Below are positions 46,742-56,178 of a stretch of DNA of 64,000 nt, in pieces (positions within the stretch are counted from its first letter, which is position 1; each line of letters starts with the position of its first letter). The stretch comes from Epilithonimonas mollis (lineage in GTDB: Bacteria; Bacteroidota; Bacteroidia; Flavobacteriales; Weeksellaceae), in the NCBI RefSeq assembly GCF_900142325.1, contig NZ_FRAM01000003.1:124001-188000 (forward strand), in the 5' to 3' direction. The notes beneath the pieces were generated by a model that saw only the letters and a list, made by a program, of their open reading frames with translations, had not been told where the DNA came from and searched no databases. Position numbers and translations under genes: made by a program.

Positions 46742-48100
46742 TTATATCGTCATCGAGAATATCCTGGTTTCCGGTTTGTTTCTCATCATTCTGAGATCAA
46801 AAACCATTGCTACGTTTCGTGTGAAAGCCCTTCCCTTTTCTGTGATTTTAATTTGATTGTCTGAGATTTTCACCAAACCGTCAGATTCCATCTCTTTCAG
46901 TTTTTCAAGAGCATCTTCGATTTCGGGGAAAGCATTCTGTAAATCCCAGCTTGTTTCCAGCTGACACATCAGATTCAGAATATGTTTTCTTATATTCAAA
47001 TCTTCGGCATCCAAAATATGACCGCGGAAAACCGGAATCTCGCCTTCTCCTACAATCTTCTGGTATTCTTCCACGGTTTTCACATTCTGTGCAAATGCAT
47101 ACCAGGAATCAGAAATGGCAGACATTCCCAAACCAACCATCAGCTGGGTTTTGCTGGATGTATATCCCATAAAATTACGATGCAGCTTTTTCTGAATCAA
47201 TGATTGATATAGATCATCGTGCTCCAAAGCAAAATGATCCATCCCGATTTCTATGTAACCCAATTCTTCCAGCAGTTTTTTCCCATCTTCGTACAGCCTT
47301 CTCTTTTCGTCACCGCTCGGCAGATCATTTTCATCAAAACCTCTTTGACCGACACCTTTTACCCAAGGAACGTGCGCATAAGAATAAAAAGCCAACCGGT
47401 CTGGTTTGAGCTCGAGCGTTTTACGGATGGTATATTCTGTTGCTTCCCAGGTCTGATGAGGCAAGCCGAAAACCAAGTCATGGCTGATACCTTTATAGCC
47501 AATCTCTCTCGCCCACTCTGTCACATTTTTGACATTTTCGAAAGGCTGTATCCTGTTGATGGCTTTCTGAACTTTCGGGTCGTAATCCTGAACGCCAAAA
47601 CTGACTCTTGTAAATCCAAGATCAAATAAAGTCTGAAGATGCTGTTTAGTCGTATTGTTCGGATGACCTTCAAAACTAAATTCTGGTTCATCTGCAATTC
47701 TGACCGTGTCGAAAATACCTGTTAACATTGTTTTCAGGTTTTCCGGAGAAAAGAAAGTCGGTGTTCCGCCACCAAGATGAAGTTCTTTCAGCTTTGGTTT
47801 CTCATTAAATAATTCAAGATATAACTTCCATTCTTTCAAAACACTCTCCAGATATGGAATTTCTACGGAATGTTGTTTTGTAATTCTTTTGTGGCAGGCA
47901 CAAAATGTACAAAGTGCTTCACAAAACGGCAGGTGAATATAGATGGAAATTCCCTCTTCGGAATTGCTTTCCGAAAAGGATTTCATAACGGAATTTTTCC
48001 AGAGCTGCGGTGTAAAATCGGCTTCGTTCCAATACGGAACGGTTGGATAAGACGTATATCTTGGACCCGGAATATTATATTTGTCAACTAAAGAATTCAT
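46742..48100 (-). CDS. hemN: Oxygen-independent coproporphyrinogen III oxidase
   Basis: The 452-residue radical-SAM enzyme has the [4Fe-4S] cluster motif in FCEALCTFC (Cys60, Cys64, Cys67) and an adjacent Cys in the HemN-typical CAC pattern. The N-terminal PGPRYTSYPTVPYW and the LHLGGGTPTFFSP loop are characteristic. It performs anaerobic oxidative decarboxylation of coproporphyrinogen III in haem synthesis. Length is standard for true HemN rather than the shorter HemW. TAACTTTG lies 5 bp upstream of the ATG. Confidence 0.95.
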   Translation of the reverse strand: MNSLVDKYNIPGPRYTSYPTVPYWNEADFTPQLWKNSVMKSFSESNSEEGISIYIHLPFCEALCTFCACHKRITKQHSVEIPYLESVLKEWKLYLELFNEKPKLKELHLGGGTPTFFSPENLKTMLTGIFDTVRIADEPEFSFEGHPNNTTKQHLQTLFDLGFTRVSFGVQDYDPKVQKAINRIQPFENVKNVTEWAREIGYKGISHDLVFGLPHQTWEATEYTIRKTLELKPDRLAFYSYAHVPWVKGVGQRGFDENDLPSGDEKRRLYEDGKKLLEELGYIEIGMDHFALEHDDLYQSLIQKKLHRNFMGYTSSKTQLMVGLGMSAISDSWYAFAQNVKTVEEYQKIVGEGEIPVFRGHILDAEDLNIRKHILNLMCQLETSWDLQNAFPEIEDALEKLKEMESDGLVKISDNQIKITEKGRAFTRNVAMVFDLRMMRNKPETRIFSMTI

Positions 48101-48105
48101 TGCTG

Positions 48106-48113
48106 CAAAGTTA
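48106..48113 (-). promoter_or_regulatory. -7 box (TAACTTTG) immediately before hemN
   Basis: TAACTTTG on the reverse strand is separated from the hemN ATG by 5 nt, the same compact pattern seen before batC, corA, queD and the helicase gene. Confidence 0.5.
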
Positions 48114-48208
48114 CGAAAACTATGTTTGGAATGATTTTGAATTAGGATGACTTTTGATTGTTAAATTCTATTATTGATGTCTTATTTTCTTTTGAAGACA
48201 AAATCCAT

Positions 48209-48290
48209 AGCCCCGATAGTAGCGGCATCCTTTTTTTTCCGGAATAAGCTTTGGCAAAAAAAGATATAGCGGATAGCGGGATCAAACTCT
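48209..48290. repeat. Interspersed structured repeat, copy 1
   Basis: AGCCCCGATAGTAGCGGCATCC, then a T run, a central segment, an A run with AAAAAGATATAGCGGATAGC and finally GGGATCAAACTCT. The T and A runs can pair, giving a long stem with a small loop. The order of elements matches copy 2 at 61955 and a partial copy at 53771. Confidence 0.6.
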
Positions 48291-48301
48291 CAGAAAACAT
48301 T

Positions 48302-49549
48302 CTATTTTTTAATAATCTTTATTGATTGTCGGCCGAGATTGGATTGTACGGCCAATAGATATTCGCCAGCAGGATATTTGAATTCCATGGTATATTTTTT
48401 CACACTTTTCTGACTCACATCATCTTTTAAAATATTGCCCAAAAATTTCCCTGTCAAATCATACAACCCAACAATAATATGGTCGGAATGGATGTAATGA
48501 ATATTAAGAATCAGCCTGTCTTTTACAGGATTTATCACATCAATCTTCAGGTTTTCAACTTTTTCGCTTCCCGTTTCGTCTGTTGCCAGTCCTGATGCTG
48601 TCATTTTATAAATATGATTGCCTGAAGCAAAAGCTGAGGTTCCGTTAATGAAAAAAATGCGGTTGAGAGAGCCGCCCAGATTGTTATCGATCCAGGTATT
48701 GCCACCGTCAAAAGTCTCCATGAATCCGGAGTTATGACCGCCCATCCATCCGTGGGTATCGGAGACAAAACCAACAGCCTGAACATAAGGGTCCGGAAAA
48801 TTCTTAGTCTGCCAGGTCAATCCGCCGTCCAGTGTTTTCAATAGTTTTCCTTGGGTCTCCGACTCTATAGAGCAGAACATTTTTTTATTATCCGGAAAAA
48901 TCTGCATTTTCCAGACATAATCGCCAGGATCACCAGCTCTGTATATTTTGGTCCAGGAATCGCCGCCATTTATAGTTTTTAAAATAACAGCACCCTGATC
49001 ATCACTACCGGATACAAAACCTGTATTTTCATCAATAAACAAAACTTCCACAAGTGCAGATGCCTGTTCCGACATATCGATGAATTTCCAGGTATTGCCG
49101 GAATCTGTTGACTTGATAACATAGGCCGGAGAAAACCAAGCGCCACACCCATAGATTGTCGATGTGCCAACAGCATCCAGTCCGCAAATAGCAGGAAGTG
49201 ATGGCACTATATTAACCTTGCTCCAAGTTGTTCCACCGTTTGTTGTTTTATAAAAGTTATTATTTAGTGTGCCTACAAACCCGATATTCTCGTTCAGGAA
49301 TTCTATATTTCTAAAATACTGCCCGGTCTGTGTGCTTACAATCTGCTCTGTCCATGTTGTTCCGCCATTGATAGTTTTAAAAACCGTTCCGTTCCCGCCT
49401 CTTGCAGCCCAGCCGAGATTTTCATTCAGAAAAAAGACATCATCATAGCGGCCTGTCGTAGATGGCGGAGATGCTAATGCCTTCCAATTGTAAGTCTGTG
49501 CAAAAGCAAGACCCGAAATAACCAAAAATGAAGTCAGTAATCTTTTCAT
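48302..49549 (-). CDS. T9SS-exported YCF48-like beta-propeller protein
   Basis: The 415-residue protein has a signal peptide (about 1-17, ending AFAQ). Repeated motifs such as GWAARGGNGTVFKTINGGTTW, NNFYKTTNGGTTWSKV and LLKTLDGGLTWQTKN form a YCF48/BNR-like beta-propeller (about 20-330). A C-terminal type IX sorting domain spans about 335-415. The protein should be secreted or surface-bound; its ligand is unknown. It is separated from hemN by a structured repeat and is preceded by the pheT terminator. Confidence 0.85.
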   Translation of the reverse strand: MKRLLTSFLVISGLAFAQTYNWKALASPPSTTGRYDDVFFLNENLGWAARGGNGTVFKTINGGTTWTEQIVSTQTGQYFRNIEFLNENIGFVGTLNNNFYKTTNGGTTWSKVNIVPSLPAICGLDAVGTSTIYGCGAWFSPAYVIKSTDSGNTWKFIDMSEQASALVEVLFIDENTGFVSGSDDQGAVILKTINGGDSWTKIYRAGDPGDYVWKMQIFPDNKKMFCSIESETQGKLLKTLDGGLTWQTKNFPDPYVQAVGFVSDTHGWMGGHNSGFMETFDGGNTWIDNNLGGSLNRIFFINGTSAFASGNHIYKMTASGLATDETGSEKVENLKIDVINPVKDRLILNIHYIHSDHIIVGLYDLTGKFLGNILKDDVSQKSVKKYTMEFKYPAGEYLLAVQSNLGRQSIKIIKK

Positions 49550-49570
49550 GGTTTAATTTTTTATAAAAAT

Positions 49571-49597
49571 AAAAAAATCGGGAGAATTTCCCGATTT
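49571..49597 (-). terminator. Terminator after pheT
   Basis: On the reverse strand AAATCGGGA and TCCCGATTT form a perfect 9-bp stem followed by T residues, 24 bp after the pheT stop codon. Confidence 0.88.
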
Positions 49598-49620
49598 AGA
49601 TTTATATATTTTAAATTAAT

Positions 49621-52020
49621 TTATCTTAATTCTGCTCTGAACTCTTTTTCAAAAGACTTGATAAGCGAATTCATAACCTCAGAAATATCCTTATCCTCCA
49701 AAGTTTTTTCCTCATTCAGAAGTTCAAAACTCACTGCATAAGATTTTTTACCTTCCGGAAGGTTTTTGCCTTCATAGACATCAAACAGGTTGATATTTTT
49801 CAGAAACGGTGATTTATTTTTTTTCGCCAATTCGTAAAGTTCTGAATAACTGATGGTTTTATCCACCAACAATGCCAGATCTCTTCTGATTTTGTTGAAC
49901 TTCGGAATATCTATGAATTTCAGATTCTCTTTTGTTCTCAAAGCCTGGCAATTTTCCAATTCGATTTCTGCGTAGAAAACTTCCTGGCTGATATCGAAGT
50001 CTTTCAGCATTTGCGGAGAAACTTTACCTAATCTTGCCAAAGTTTTATCGCCGGATTTGATTTCCAAAGCATCGGAAAAACGCCCGTCATCCAGCGCAGA
50101 TTCCTGAAAATCAAGGTTCAGTTTTTCTAGAAGAACTTTCACATAAGCTTTCAAATAGTAGAAATCTGTCGCACTTTTTGGCTGAAGCCAGTTTTCCGCC
50201 ACTTCTCTTCCCGAAGTCAAAATCGCTAACTGCTTTCTTTCTTCGTACTTTTCTATCTTGTGATAAATTTTCCCTAATTCGAAAAATTTGATATCCGCGG
50301 ATTTCCTGTTGATGTTATAAATCGCATTTTCTAAAAGTCCTTCCAGTAAAGATTTTCTCATGAATGCCAGATCATTACTCAACGGATTCAGTAGTTTTAC
50401 AGCATTCGTTTCATCTTTTATAGAACGAAGCGAATTGTTCATCACTTCATGGAAACCATTGGACTGCAAAGTTCTTGCCCAGGAATTTTCCAAAGCATCC
50501 TGGTCATCGAAACTTAATTTTACTGGTGTGAACGATATTTTTTTGGGTGCTTCTATTTTATTATAACCATAGATTCTGAGTACTTCTTCGATAACATCAA
50601 TTTCTCTTGTCACATCAGCTCTATAAACAGGAACGGACAATTCGAGGCCATTTTGAATTTCGTTAAGAATCTGAATATCAAGAGATTTTAAAATCTCCTT
50701 TACTTTTTCTCTATGGATTTTAGTTCCCAAAATCTGGTCTAATTGAGAATATCTGAAAACCACATAATGGTCTTTAATTTTTTCCGGATAATGTTCCATA
50801 ATCTCGCCCACCAATTTTCCTCCAGCTAATTCCTGAATCAAATTGATCGCATGAGTCAGAGCGGTTCTGGCATTATTTGGATCTACTCCTCTTTCAAAAC
50901 GGAAAGATGCATCGGTATTCAGACTGTGAAGTTTAGACGCTTTTCTGATCGCTACAGGATTGAAATATGCACTTTCCAAGAAAATGATTTTTGTTTCCGA
51001 TGAAACGCCACTGTCGCTTCCACCAAAGACGCCTGCAATGCAAAGCGGATTATTTTTCCCGTCCTTGATAATGATTTCGGAACCATTCAGAGTTCTTTCA
51101 ACATTATCCAGGGTTTGGAATTTGGTTCCAGCTTTTACCGTTCCGACTTTCACAGTTTTTCCAGTGATTTTATCGGCATCGAAAGCGTGAAGCGGTTGCC
51201 CGAGTCCGTGAAGAATATAATTGGTAATATCTACAACATTATTAATCGGCGAAAGTCCAATTGCTCTCAATCGGTTTTTTAACCATTCCGGAGAGTCTTT
51301 TACCTCAACATTTTCGATAACTGCTCCCAGATATCTTGGTGTTAACTCAGAATCTTCAACGATTAATTTGAAATCGTGAGAGCCTTCTACATTGATCGCA
51401 AGCGATTCGATTTTGGTAAATTCTGATTTAAGATTATTAGAAGAAACAAAAGCCTGCAAATCTCTGGCAACACCGTAGTGTGACATTGCATCGGTTCTGT
51501 TTGGCGTTAATCCAATTTCGTAAACCTCATCGTTTGTCAGTTCAAAATAATCTGCGAAAGGTTTTCCTACTTCGAATTTCGTTTCATCTAAAACCATAAT
51601 TCCGGCGTGGTCATCACTCAAACCTAATTCGTCTTCGGCACAAATCATCCCTTCGGAAACTTCGCCACGGATTTTAGCTTTTTTGATTTCGAACGAATTG
51701 CCGTCTTTTGTATAGATTTTTGTTCCGACCACAGCAACAGGAACTGTTTGCCCTACGGCTACATTAGGCGCACCGCAAACAATTTCCAATACTTTTCCGT
51801 TGCCGACATCCACTGTTGTTTTGCTCAGTTTATCTGCATTCGGATGTTTTTCGCAAGTCAGAACTTTACCTACAACAATCCCTTCCAGGCTTCCTTTTAC
51901 GGTCTCGAATTGATCTACACCTTCCACTTCCAAACCGATATCGGTAAGATATGCACTGATTTTCTCAGAGTTAAGGTCTGTTTTGATATAATCTTTAAGC
52001 CAATTATTAGAAATTTTCAT
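49621..52020 (-). CDS. pheT: Phenylalanine--tRNA ligase beta subunit
   Basis: The 799-residue protein has an N-terminal tRNA-binding/EMAP-like domain (about 40-150, with GKVLTCEKHPNADKLSKTTVDVG). B3/B4 editing-type domains follow, with the GLTPNRTDAMSHYGVARDL segment (about 170-190). B5, a catalytic-like core and a C-terminal anticodon-binding FDX-ACB domain (FNKIRRDLALLVDKTISYSEL) complete it. It pairs with the alpha subunit, encoded elsewhere, to charge tRNA-Phe. The length is typical. Confidence 0.97.
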   Translation of the reverse strand: MKISNNWLKDYIKTDLNSEKISAYLTDIGLEVEGVDQFETVKGSLEGIVVGKVLTCEKHPNADKLSKTTVDVGNGKVLEIVCGAPNVAVGQTVPVAVVGTKIYTKDGNSFEIKKAKIRGEVSEGMICAEDELGLSDDHAGIMVLDETKFEVGKPFADYFELTNDEVYEIGLTPNRTDAMSHYGVARDLQAFVSSNNLKSEFTKIESLAINVEGSHDFKLIVEDSELTPRYLGAVIENVEVKDSPEWLKNRLRAIGLSPINNVVDITNYILHGLGQPLHAFDADKITGKTVKVGTVKAGTKFQTLDNVERTLNGSEIIIKDGKNNPLCIAGVFGGSDSGVSSETKIIFLESAYFNPVAIRKASKLHSLNTDASFRFERGVDPNNARTALTHAINLIQELAGGKLVGEIMEHYPEKIKDHYVVFRYSQLDQILGTKIHREKVKEILKSLDIQILNEIQNGLELSVPVYRADVTREIDVIEEVLRIYGYNKIEAPKKISFTPVKLSFDDQDALENSWARTLQSNGFHEVMNNSLRSIKDETNAVKLLNPLSNDLAFMRKSLLEGLLENAIYNINRKSADIKFFELGKIYHKIEKYEERKQLAILTSGREVAENWLQPKSATDFYYLKAYVKVLLEKLNLDFQESALDDGRFSDALEIKSGDKTLARLGKVSPQMLKDFDISQEVFYAEIELENCQALRTKENLKFIDIPKFNKIRRDLALLVDKTISYSELYELAKKNKSPFLKNINLFDVYEGKNLPEGKKSYAVSFELLNEEKTLEDKDISEVMNSLIKSFEKEFRAELR

Positions 52021-52070
52021 TGTTTATATTTAATTGTCGGATTTAACAAGCTGATATCCGAGGTTTTTAT

Positions 52071-52109
52071 TAAACAAAATTTGAGACTTGAACTATCAAA
52101 TCTCAAATT
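52071..52109 (-). terminator. Terminator-like hairpin after dnaN
   Basis: On the reverse strand AATTTGAGA and TCTCAAATT pair around about 14 nt, followed by TTTTGTTT. It lies 47 bp downstream of the dnaN stop codon; the loop is long, so this is tentative. Confidence 0.5.
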
Positions 52110-52155
52110 GTATTTTTATTTTAATTGATAATTAATTATCCTAATTGATGATGAT

Positions 52156-53286
52156 TTACAATCCTATCACAGGCATTGACAACATCAGGATACTCTCATT
52201 CTCCTCCAGTCCGTCCACCGGTTCTACAATTCCTGGTCTGTTGGGTTGAGACATTTTCATCGTGATATCGTCAGAAGCCAAAACGGATAACATCTCTGTC
52301 AGGAATTTTGAACTGAACCCGATGTTGATATCATCACCATTATAATCGCAAGGGATCTGCATATCTGCTTTGTTAGCATATTCCGTATCTTCTGCATGAA
52401 GATGAAGAACGTTCCCAGACAACTTGAATCTTACCTGATTCGTAGATTTGTTGGACATAATAGACGCTCTTCTGATAGAACCCAAAAGTAAACTTCTGTT
52501 GATGGTCAAAACGTTGGGATTTTCTTTAGGAATTACCGCATTGTAATTCGGATATTTTCCGTCAATCAAACGGCAAATCCAGATATTATTTCCGAAAGTG
52601 AATTTCGCCATATTATCACTGAATTCAATTACAACATCTTCGTTGGAATTGTTCAGGATATTTTTGAAAATCGATAAAGGTTTCTTTGGCATAATGAACT
52701 CCAAAGTCTCCGGATGTACGATATCTGTTCTCTTGTAAACCACTAATCTGTGAGAATCTGTGGATACAAAATTGGTCTCATCTTCTTTGAACTGAAACAA
52801 AACGCCAGTCATCACAGGACGTAGAGAATCGTTACTCGTAGCAAACAAAGTGTTCGCCAAAGCTTCAGCCAAAATCCCGCCTCCAATGGTCACTTTCTGA
52901 GATGCATCAAATTCCGGTAATTCCGGATAATCGTCTGCATTGTCCAATGCTACGGCAAAGTTGTCTTTCTCATCCAAGATTTCCAAAACGCTTCCGTTTC
53001 CATCTTCAGAATCTTTAACCGCAAGCGTCAAAGGCTGTTCACCATAAGTTTTCAGGAAATCCTGAAAAATCTTACCTGGAACTGCTAATTTTCCTTTGTC
53101 GTCCGACTTCACTTCCAGAGAAGTAATCAATGTCGTTTCTCCGTCAGAAGCGGTTACTGTCAGTAAGTTCTGGTCTAACTCGAAAAGAAAATTCTCCAAA
53201 ATTGGTCTGGATTGTGACCCGGAAATCACGCCACTCACCGTCTGTAAAGCTTTTTGCAAATCGCCACTGGCAACAATAAATCTCAT
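52156..53286 (-). CDS. dnaN: DNA polymerase III beta sliding clamp
   Basis: The 376-residue clamp begins MRFIVASGDLQKALQTVSGVIS. It contains three repeated clamp domains with PILENFLFELDQNLLTVTASDGETTLIT, RPVMTGVLFQF, STDSHRLVVYK and the C-terminal LMLSMPVIGL. It is the processivity ring that tethers polymerase III to DNA. It is not next to dnaA in this window, so a clear origin context is absent. A TATATTTG box lies 23 bp upstream of the ATG. Confidence 0.97.
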   Translation of the reverse strand: MRFIVASGDLQKALQTVSGVISGSQSRPILENFLFELDQNLLTVTASDGETTLITSLEVKSDDKGKLAVPGKIFQDFLKTYGEQPLTLAVKDSEDGNGSVLEILDEKDNFAVALDNADDYPELPEFDASQKVTIGGGILAEALANTLFATSNDSLRPVMTGVLFQFKEDETNFVSTDSHRLVVYKRTDIVHPETLEFIMPKKPLSIFKNILNNSNEDVVIEFSDNMAKFTFGNNIWICRLIDGKYPNYNAVIPKENPNVLTINRSLLLGSIRRASIMSNKSTNQVRFKLSGNVLHLHAEDTEYANKADMQIPCDYNGDDINIGFSSKFLTEMLSVLASDDITMKMSQPNRPGIVEPVDGLEENESILMLSMPVIGL

Positions 53287-53309
53287 AAACTGTATTTATT
53301 TCAATTCCA

Positions 53310-53317
53310 CAAATATA
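53310..53317 (-). promoter_or_regulatory. -7 box (TATATTTG) of dnaN
   Basis: TATATTTG on the reverse strand fits TAnnTTTG and is followed by 23 nt before the dnaN ATG. Confidence 0.5.
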
Positions 53318-53467
53318 ATGATTCTGAGCAAATTTTAAAAGCATGATTTATTTAGTTATTAACAATTATGTGTTTAAAGCAATATCTAGTCTTGATTCAG
53401 GAATTTTTTTTGACATTAGTAAGTCGAAGAATTTGTTTTTAATACCTGTAAGTCGGAGACGTTATAA

Positions 53468-53575
53468 ATCCATTTAGTTATTATGCCAATGATCCATTTA
53501 GTTGATTCTTTGATTCACTTAGTTAAACCATTGATCCATTTAGTTGGGTCATTGATTCATTTAGTTGAGCCATCC
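53468..53575. repeat. 21-bp tandem repeat (minisatellite), about five copies
   Basis: ATCCATTTAGTT or ATTCACTTAGTT units start at 53468, 53492, 53513, 53534 and 53555. Spacing is 24, 21, 21 and 21 bp, and each unit ends near CATTG. The consensus half is a 12-bp ATYCAYTTAGTT core. No open frame runs through it in a convincing way. Confidence 0.8.
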
Positions 53576-53732
53576 TCACGTGTTCATCGGCTTTTCCGGG
53601 AATTCTGATTAAAAATTAAAAAATCGAAATTCCTATTAAAAAAGCTTTGGTAACCATCTCAGGATTTTGAAACCTTATACAGCCGGTCGGAGATAATAAA
53701 ATTTTTCTGTAACATTTGTAATATTAATGAAC

Positions 53733-53740
53733 TAATTTTG
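53733..53740 (+). promoter_or_regulatory. -7 box (TAATTTTG) upstream of the NatA-like gene
   Basis: TAATTTTG fits TAnnTTTG but is about 110 bp upstream of the ATG at 53853, with a truncated interspersed repeat in the leader between them. Confidence 0.35.
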
Positions 53741-53770
53741 TGAGGTTTTAAAAAGACAAAACATCAACAC

Positions 53771-53804
53771 AGTCCCGATTCTATTGGAGCGGAAGGCGTG
53801 TTGG
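53771..53804. repeat. Interspersed structured repeat, partial copy
   Basis: AGTCCCGATTC, TATTGGAGCGGAAGGCG and GTTGG match the two ends of the longer copies at 48209 and 61955 but lack the central T/A-run segment. Confidence 0.5.
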
Positions 53805-53852
53805 AATAGTCAACTGGAATATCTTGTTGCTTCTAAAAATAAAAACATTTGT

Positions 53853-54758
53853 ATGCTGAGAGCAGAACATATCAAAAAAACATACAACGCCGGGAAGAAA
53901 ATTGCGCTTCAGGACTTCTCGATTGAAGTTCCTACAGCAAGCATTTACGGGCTTTTAGGTCCGAATGGCGCAGGGAAAACATCTTTTATCAGGATCATTA
54001 ATCAAATTACTCAGGCAGACGAAGGCGACATCTGGATTGATGGTCAAAAACTGAATCCGGAGCATATCCGAAATATCGGATACATGCCGGAGGAACGAGG
54101 ACTTTATAAGAATATGACGGTGGGTGACCAGCTTCTTTATTTTGGAGAGCTGAAAGGAATGTCCCGACAGGAAGCACTTTCGCAGGCTAAATTCTGGTTT
54201 GAACAACTGCACATCGACCAGTGGTGGAAGAAAAAACTGAGTGAACTGTCCAAAGGGATGGCGCAGAAAATCCAGTTTGTGGTGACAGTGTTACATCGTC
54301 CTAAACTCTTGATTCTGGATGAGCCTTTTTCGGGTTTTGACCCTGTGAATGCGAATCTCATCAAGGATCAGATCATCCGTCTGAAAAATGAAGGAACGAC
54401 AATTATCCTGTCGACGCACCGAATGGAAAGTGTAGAGGAAATGTGTGATTTTGTAGCCCTCATTAATAATTCTAAGAAAGTTCTGGATGGGAAAGTTTTT
54501 GATGTACGAGAGCATTTTAAACAGAATGTTTTTTCAGTGGTTCTTTCTGATGTGAACTCTGAAAATCTGGAAGAATTAAGCCGAAAATACCAAATCGAGA
54601 CGATAGGAAATGCTAACGGTCTTTTCAATTTTGAGCTAAAAAATACTGAGAATCAAACAATCCTTTTGCAAGACCTGCTGAAAACCGGAACGATACGGAC
54701 TTTCAATGAGAAGATCCCGAGTATGAATGAGGTTTTCATTAATGCCGTTAAGGGTTGA
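53853..54758 (+). CDS. ABC transporter ATP-binding protein (NatA-like)
   Basis: From the ATG at 53853 the protein has 301 residues. It shows Walker A GLLGPNGAGKTS, LSKGMAQKIQFVVT as the signature, Walker B LLILDEPFSGFDP and STHRMESVEEMCDFV as the H-loop. The C-terminal extension resembles the Na+-efflux ATPase NatA and related DUF4162-type ATPases. It precedes an ABC-2 type permease by 60 bp, and together they should form an exporter. A start further upstream (53784) is possible but adds no family residues and overlaps a repeat. Confidence 0.92.
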   Translation: MLRAEHIKKTYNAGKKIALQDFSIEVPTASIYGLLGPNGAGKTSFIRIINQITQADEGDIWIDGQKLNPEHIRNIGYMPEERGLYKNMTVGDQLLYFGELKGMSRQEALSQAKFWFEQLHIDQWWKKKLSELSKGMAQKIQFVVTVLHRPKLLILDEPFSGFDPVNANLIKDQIIRLKNEGTTIILSTHRMESVEEMCDFVALINNSKKVLDGKVFDVREHFKQNVFSVVLSDVNSENLEELSRKYQIETIGNANGLFNFELKNTENQTILLQDLLKTGTIRTFNEKIPSMNEVFINAVKG

Positions 54759-54818
54759 TGGGTTATCGGTTGATAGCTGACGGATTTTAATTTTTACTTA
54801 ATACTTTTTACAACAAGA

Positions 54819-56129
54819 ATGAAAAATATATATCTCATTACCAAAAGAGAATTTCTGACGCAGGTTAAGAAAAAATCTTTTATTATCCTGACACTTCTTG
54901 CGCCTCTTTTGATTGTTGGATTTGGAGCTCTGATTGGTTTCATGTTCAAAGCCAACGAGGCAGAATACCATTTCGAAGTGGTTGACAAAAGCGGGATTTT
55001 CGCAGGTCAATTGAAATCAACGAAAGATATTACTTACACTTTCGTTCCGGCCAATACTGAAAATACTTTGGTTAAAAACCTGAAAAACCTGAAAGGTTCG
55101 GACGGTATCCTCATCATCCCAGAACTGAAAGATAAGAATTTTGATGCGCTGGAAAACGGAACAAAGTTGTTTACCAATAAAAAAATCGGTGTCGATACCA
55201 AATTAGCTGTTTCTGCAGATCTCAGCAATATCCTCAAAAAGGAAAAGATCAAAATGCTTGGGATTTCGGAAGACAGAATCGTGAATCTTGATAAAGGTTT
55301 CAAAATCATTTCTCAAAACGTCACGGAAAGTGACCGCCCAGAAAGCGACCTTGCTTTCGGCATCAAAACGGCGTTGAGCCTCGGATTGATGTATGTGGTT
55401 TTTATGTTCATCATTATTTATGGTGTTCGTGTAATGAGGAGTGTTTTGGAAGAGAAAAACAACCGTGTTGTGGAAATCATTATCTCCTCTGTGAAGCCTT
55501 TTGAGTTGATGATGGGAAAAATATTGGGTGTGACTTTGGTGGCTTTGACACAGTTCATTATTTGGATTGCGATGTCTGTGACTGCAGCTTTTTTCCTCAA
55601 TACAGGATTTGCGGCGATGCAGAAAAATATGCCTGCTGAACAAAGCGAAATAATGAAAAATATGGATTTTCAGCAAATCGCGACGGAAGTTTCACATGTT
55701 CTTTTGGATATGAATTACGTAGGAATCATCAGCGTTTTTGTATTTTTCTTCTTGTTTGGATACATCTTTTACAGCTCCATGTATGCAGCCATTGGAAGTG
55801 CGGTTGATAATGAAACAGAAACACAGCAATTCACGATGTTTGCGATTGTTCCTTTGATGTTGGGACTTTACGGAAGTTTTACGATTATGAATAATCCGGA
55901 CGGACCGATGGCTTTTTGGTTGTCAATTATTCCGTTTACGTCGCCGGTTGCTATGATTGCGAGGATCCCTTTTGGTGTTCCGCTTTGGGAGATTCTGTTA
56001 TCGATTTTCCTTTTGATTGCTTCTACTCTATTGATGGTTTATATTGCTGCGAAAATCTATAGAGTGGGAATTTTGATGTACGGAAATAAGGCGACTTTGA
56101 AGGAGATTTGGAAGTGGATTAGAAGCTAA
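54819..56129 (+). CDS. ABC-2 type permease (NatB-like)
   Basis: The 436-residue protein has an N-terminal membrane helix (about 20-40), a large extracytoplasmic domain (about 45-180) and about six further helices. Among them, NRVVEIIISSVKPFELMMGKILGV is typical of NatB/ABC-2 permeases. The Pro-Phe and Gly-rich SVKPFELMMGK region is the ATPase-contact coupling helix. It is the partner of the NatA-like ATPase upstream. The substrate (Na+, drug or lipid) is not resolved. Confidence 0.88.
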   Translation: MKNIYLITKREFLTQVKKKSFIILTLLAPLLIVGFGALIGFMFKANEAEYHFEVVDKSGIFAGQLKSTKDITYTFVPANTENTLVKNLKNLKGSDGILIIPELKDKNFDALENGTKLFTNKKIGVDTKLAVSADLSNILKKEKIKMLGISEDRIVNLDKGFKIISQNVTESDRPESDLAFGIKTALSLGLMYVVFMFIIIYGVRVMRSVLEEKNNRVVEIIISSVKPFELMMGKILGVTLVALTQFIIWIAMSVTAAFFLNTGFAAMQKNMPAEQSEIMKNMDFQQIATEVSHVLLDMNYVGIISVFVFFFLFGYIFYSSMYAAIGSAVDNETETQQFTMFAIVPLMLGLYGSFTIMNNPDGPMAFWLSIIPFTSPVAMIARIPFGVPLWEILLSIFLLIASTLLMVYIAAKIYRVGILMYGNKATLKEIWKWIRS

Positions 56130-56178
56130 TTTCTCTTTATTGATAAATTTGCATTTTATTTGTGGAAAAATTAATCCC

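Noticed and set aside
53287-53852. Possible origin of replication beside dnaN
   Set aside because: There is no dnaA gene nor clear cluster of DnaA boxes. The 21-bp units do not match a DnaA box.
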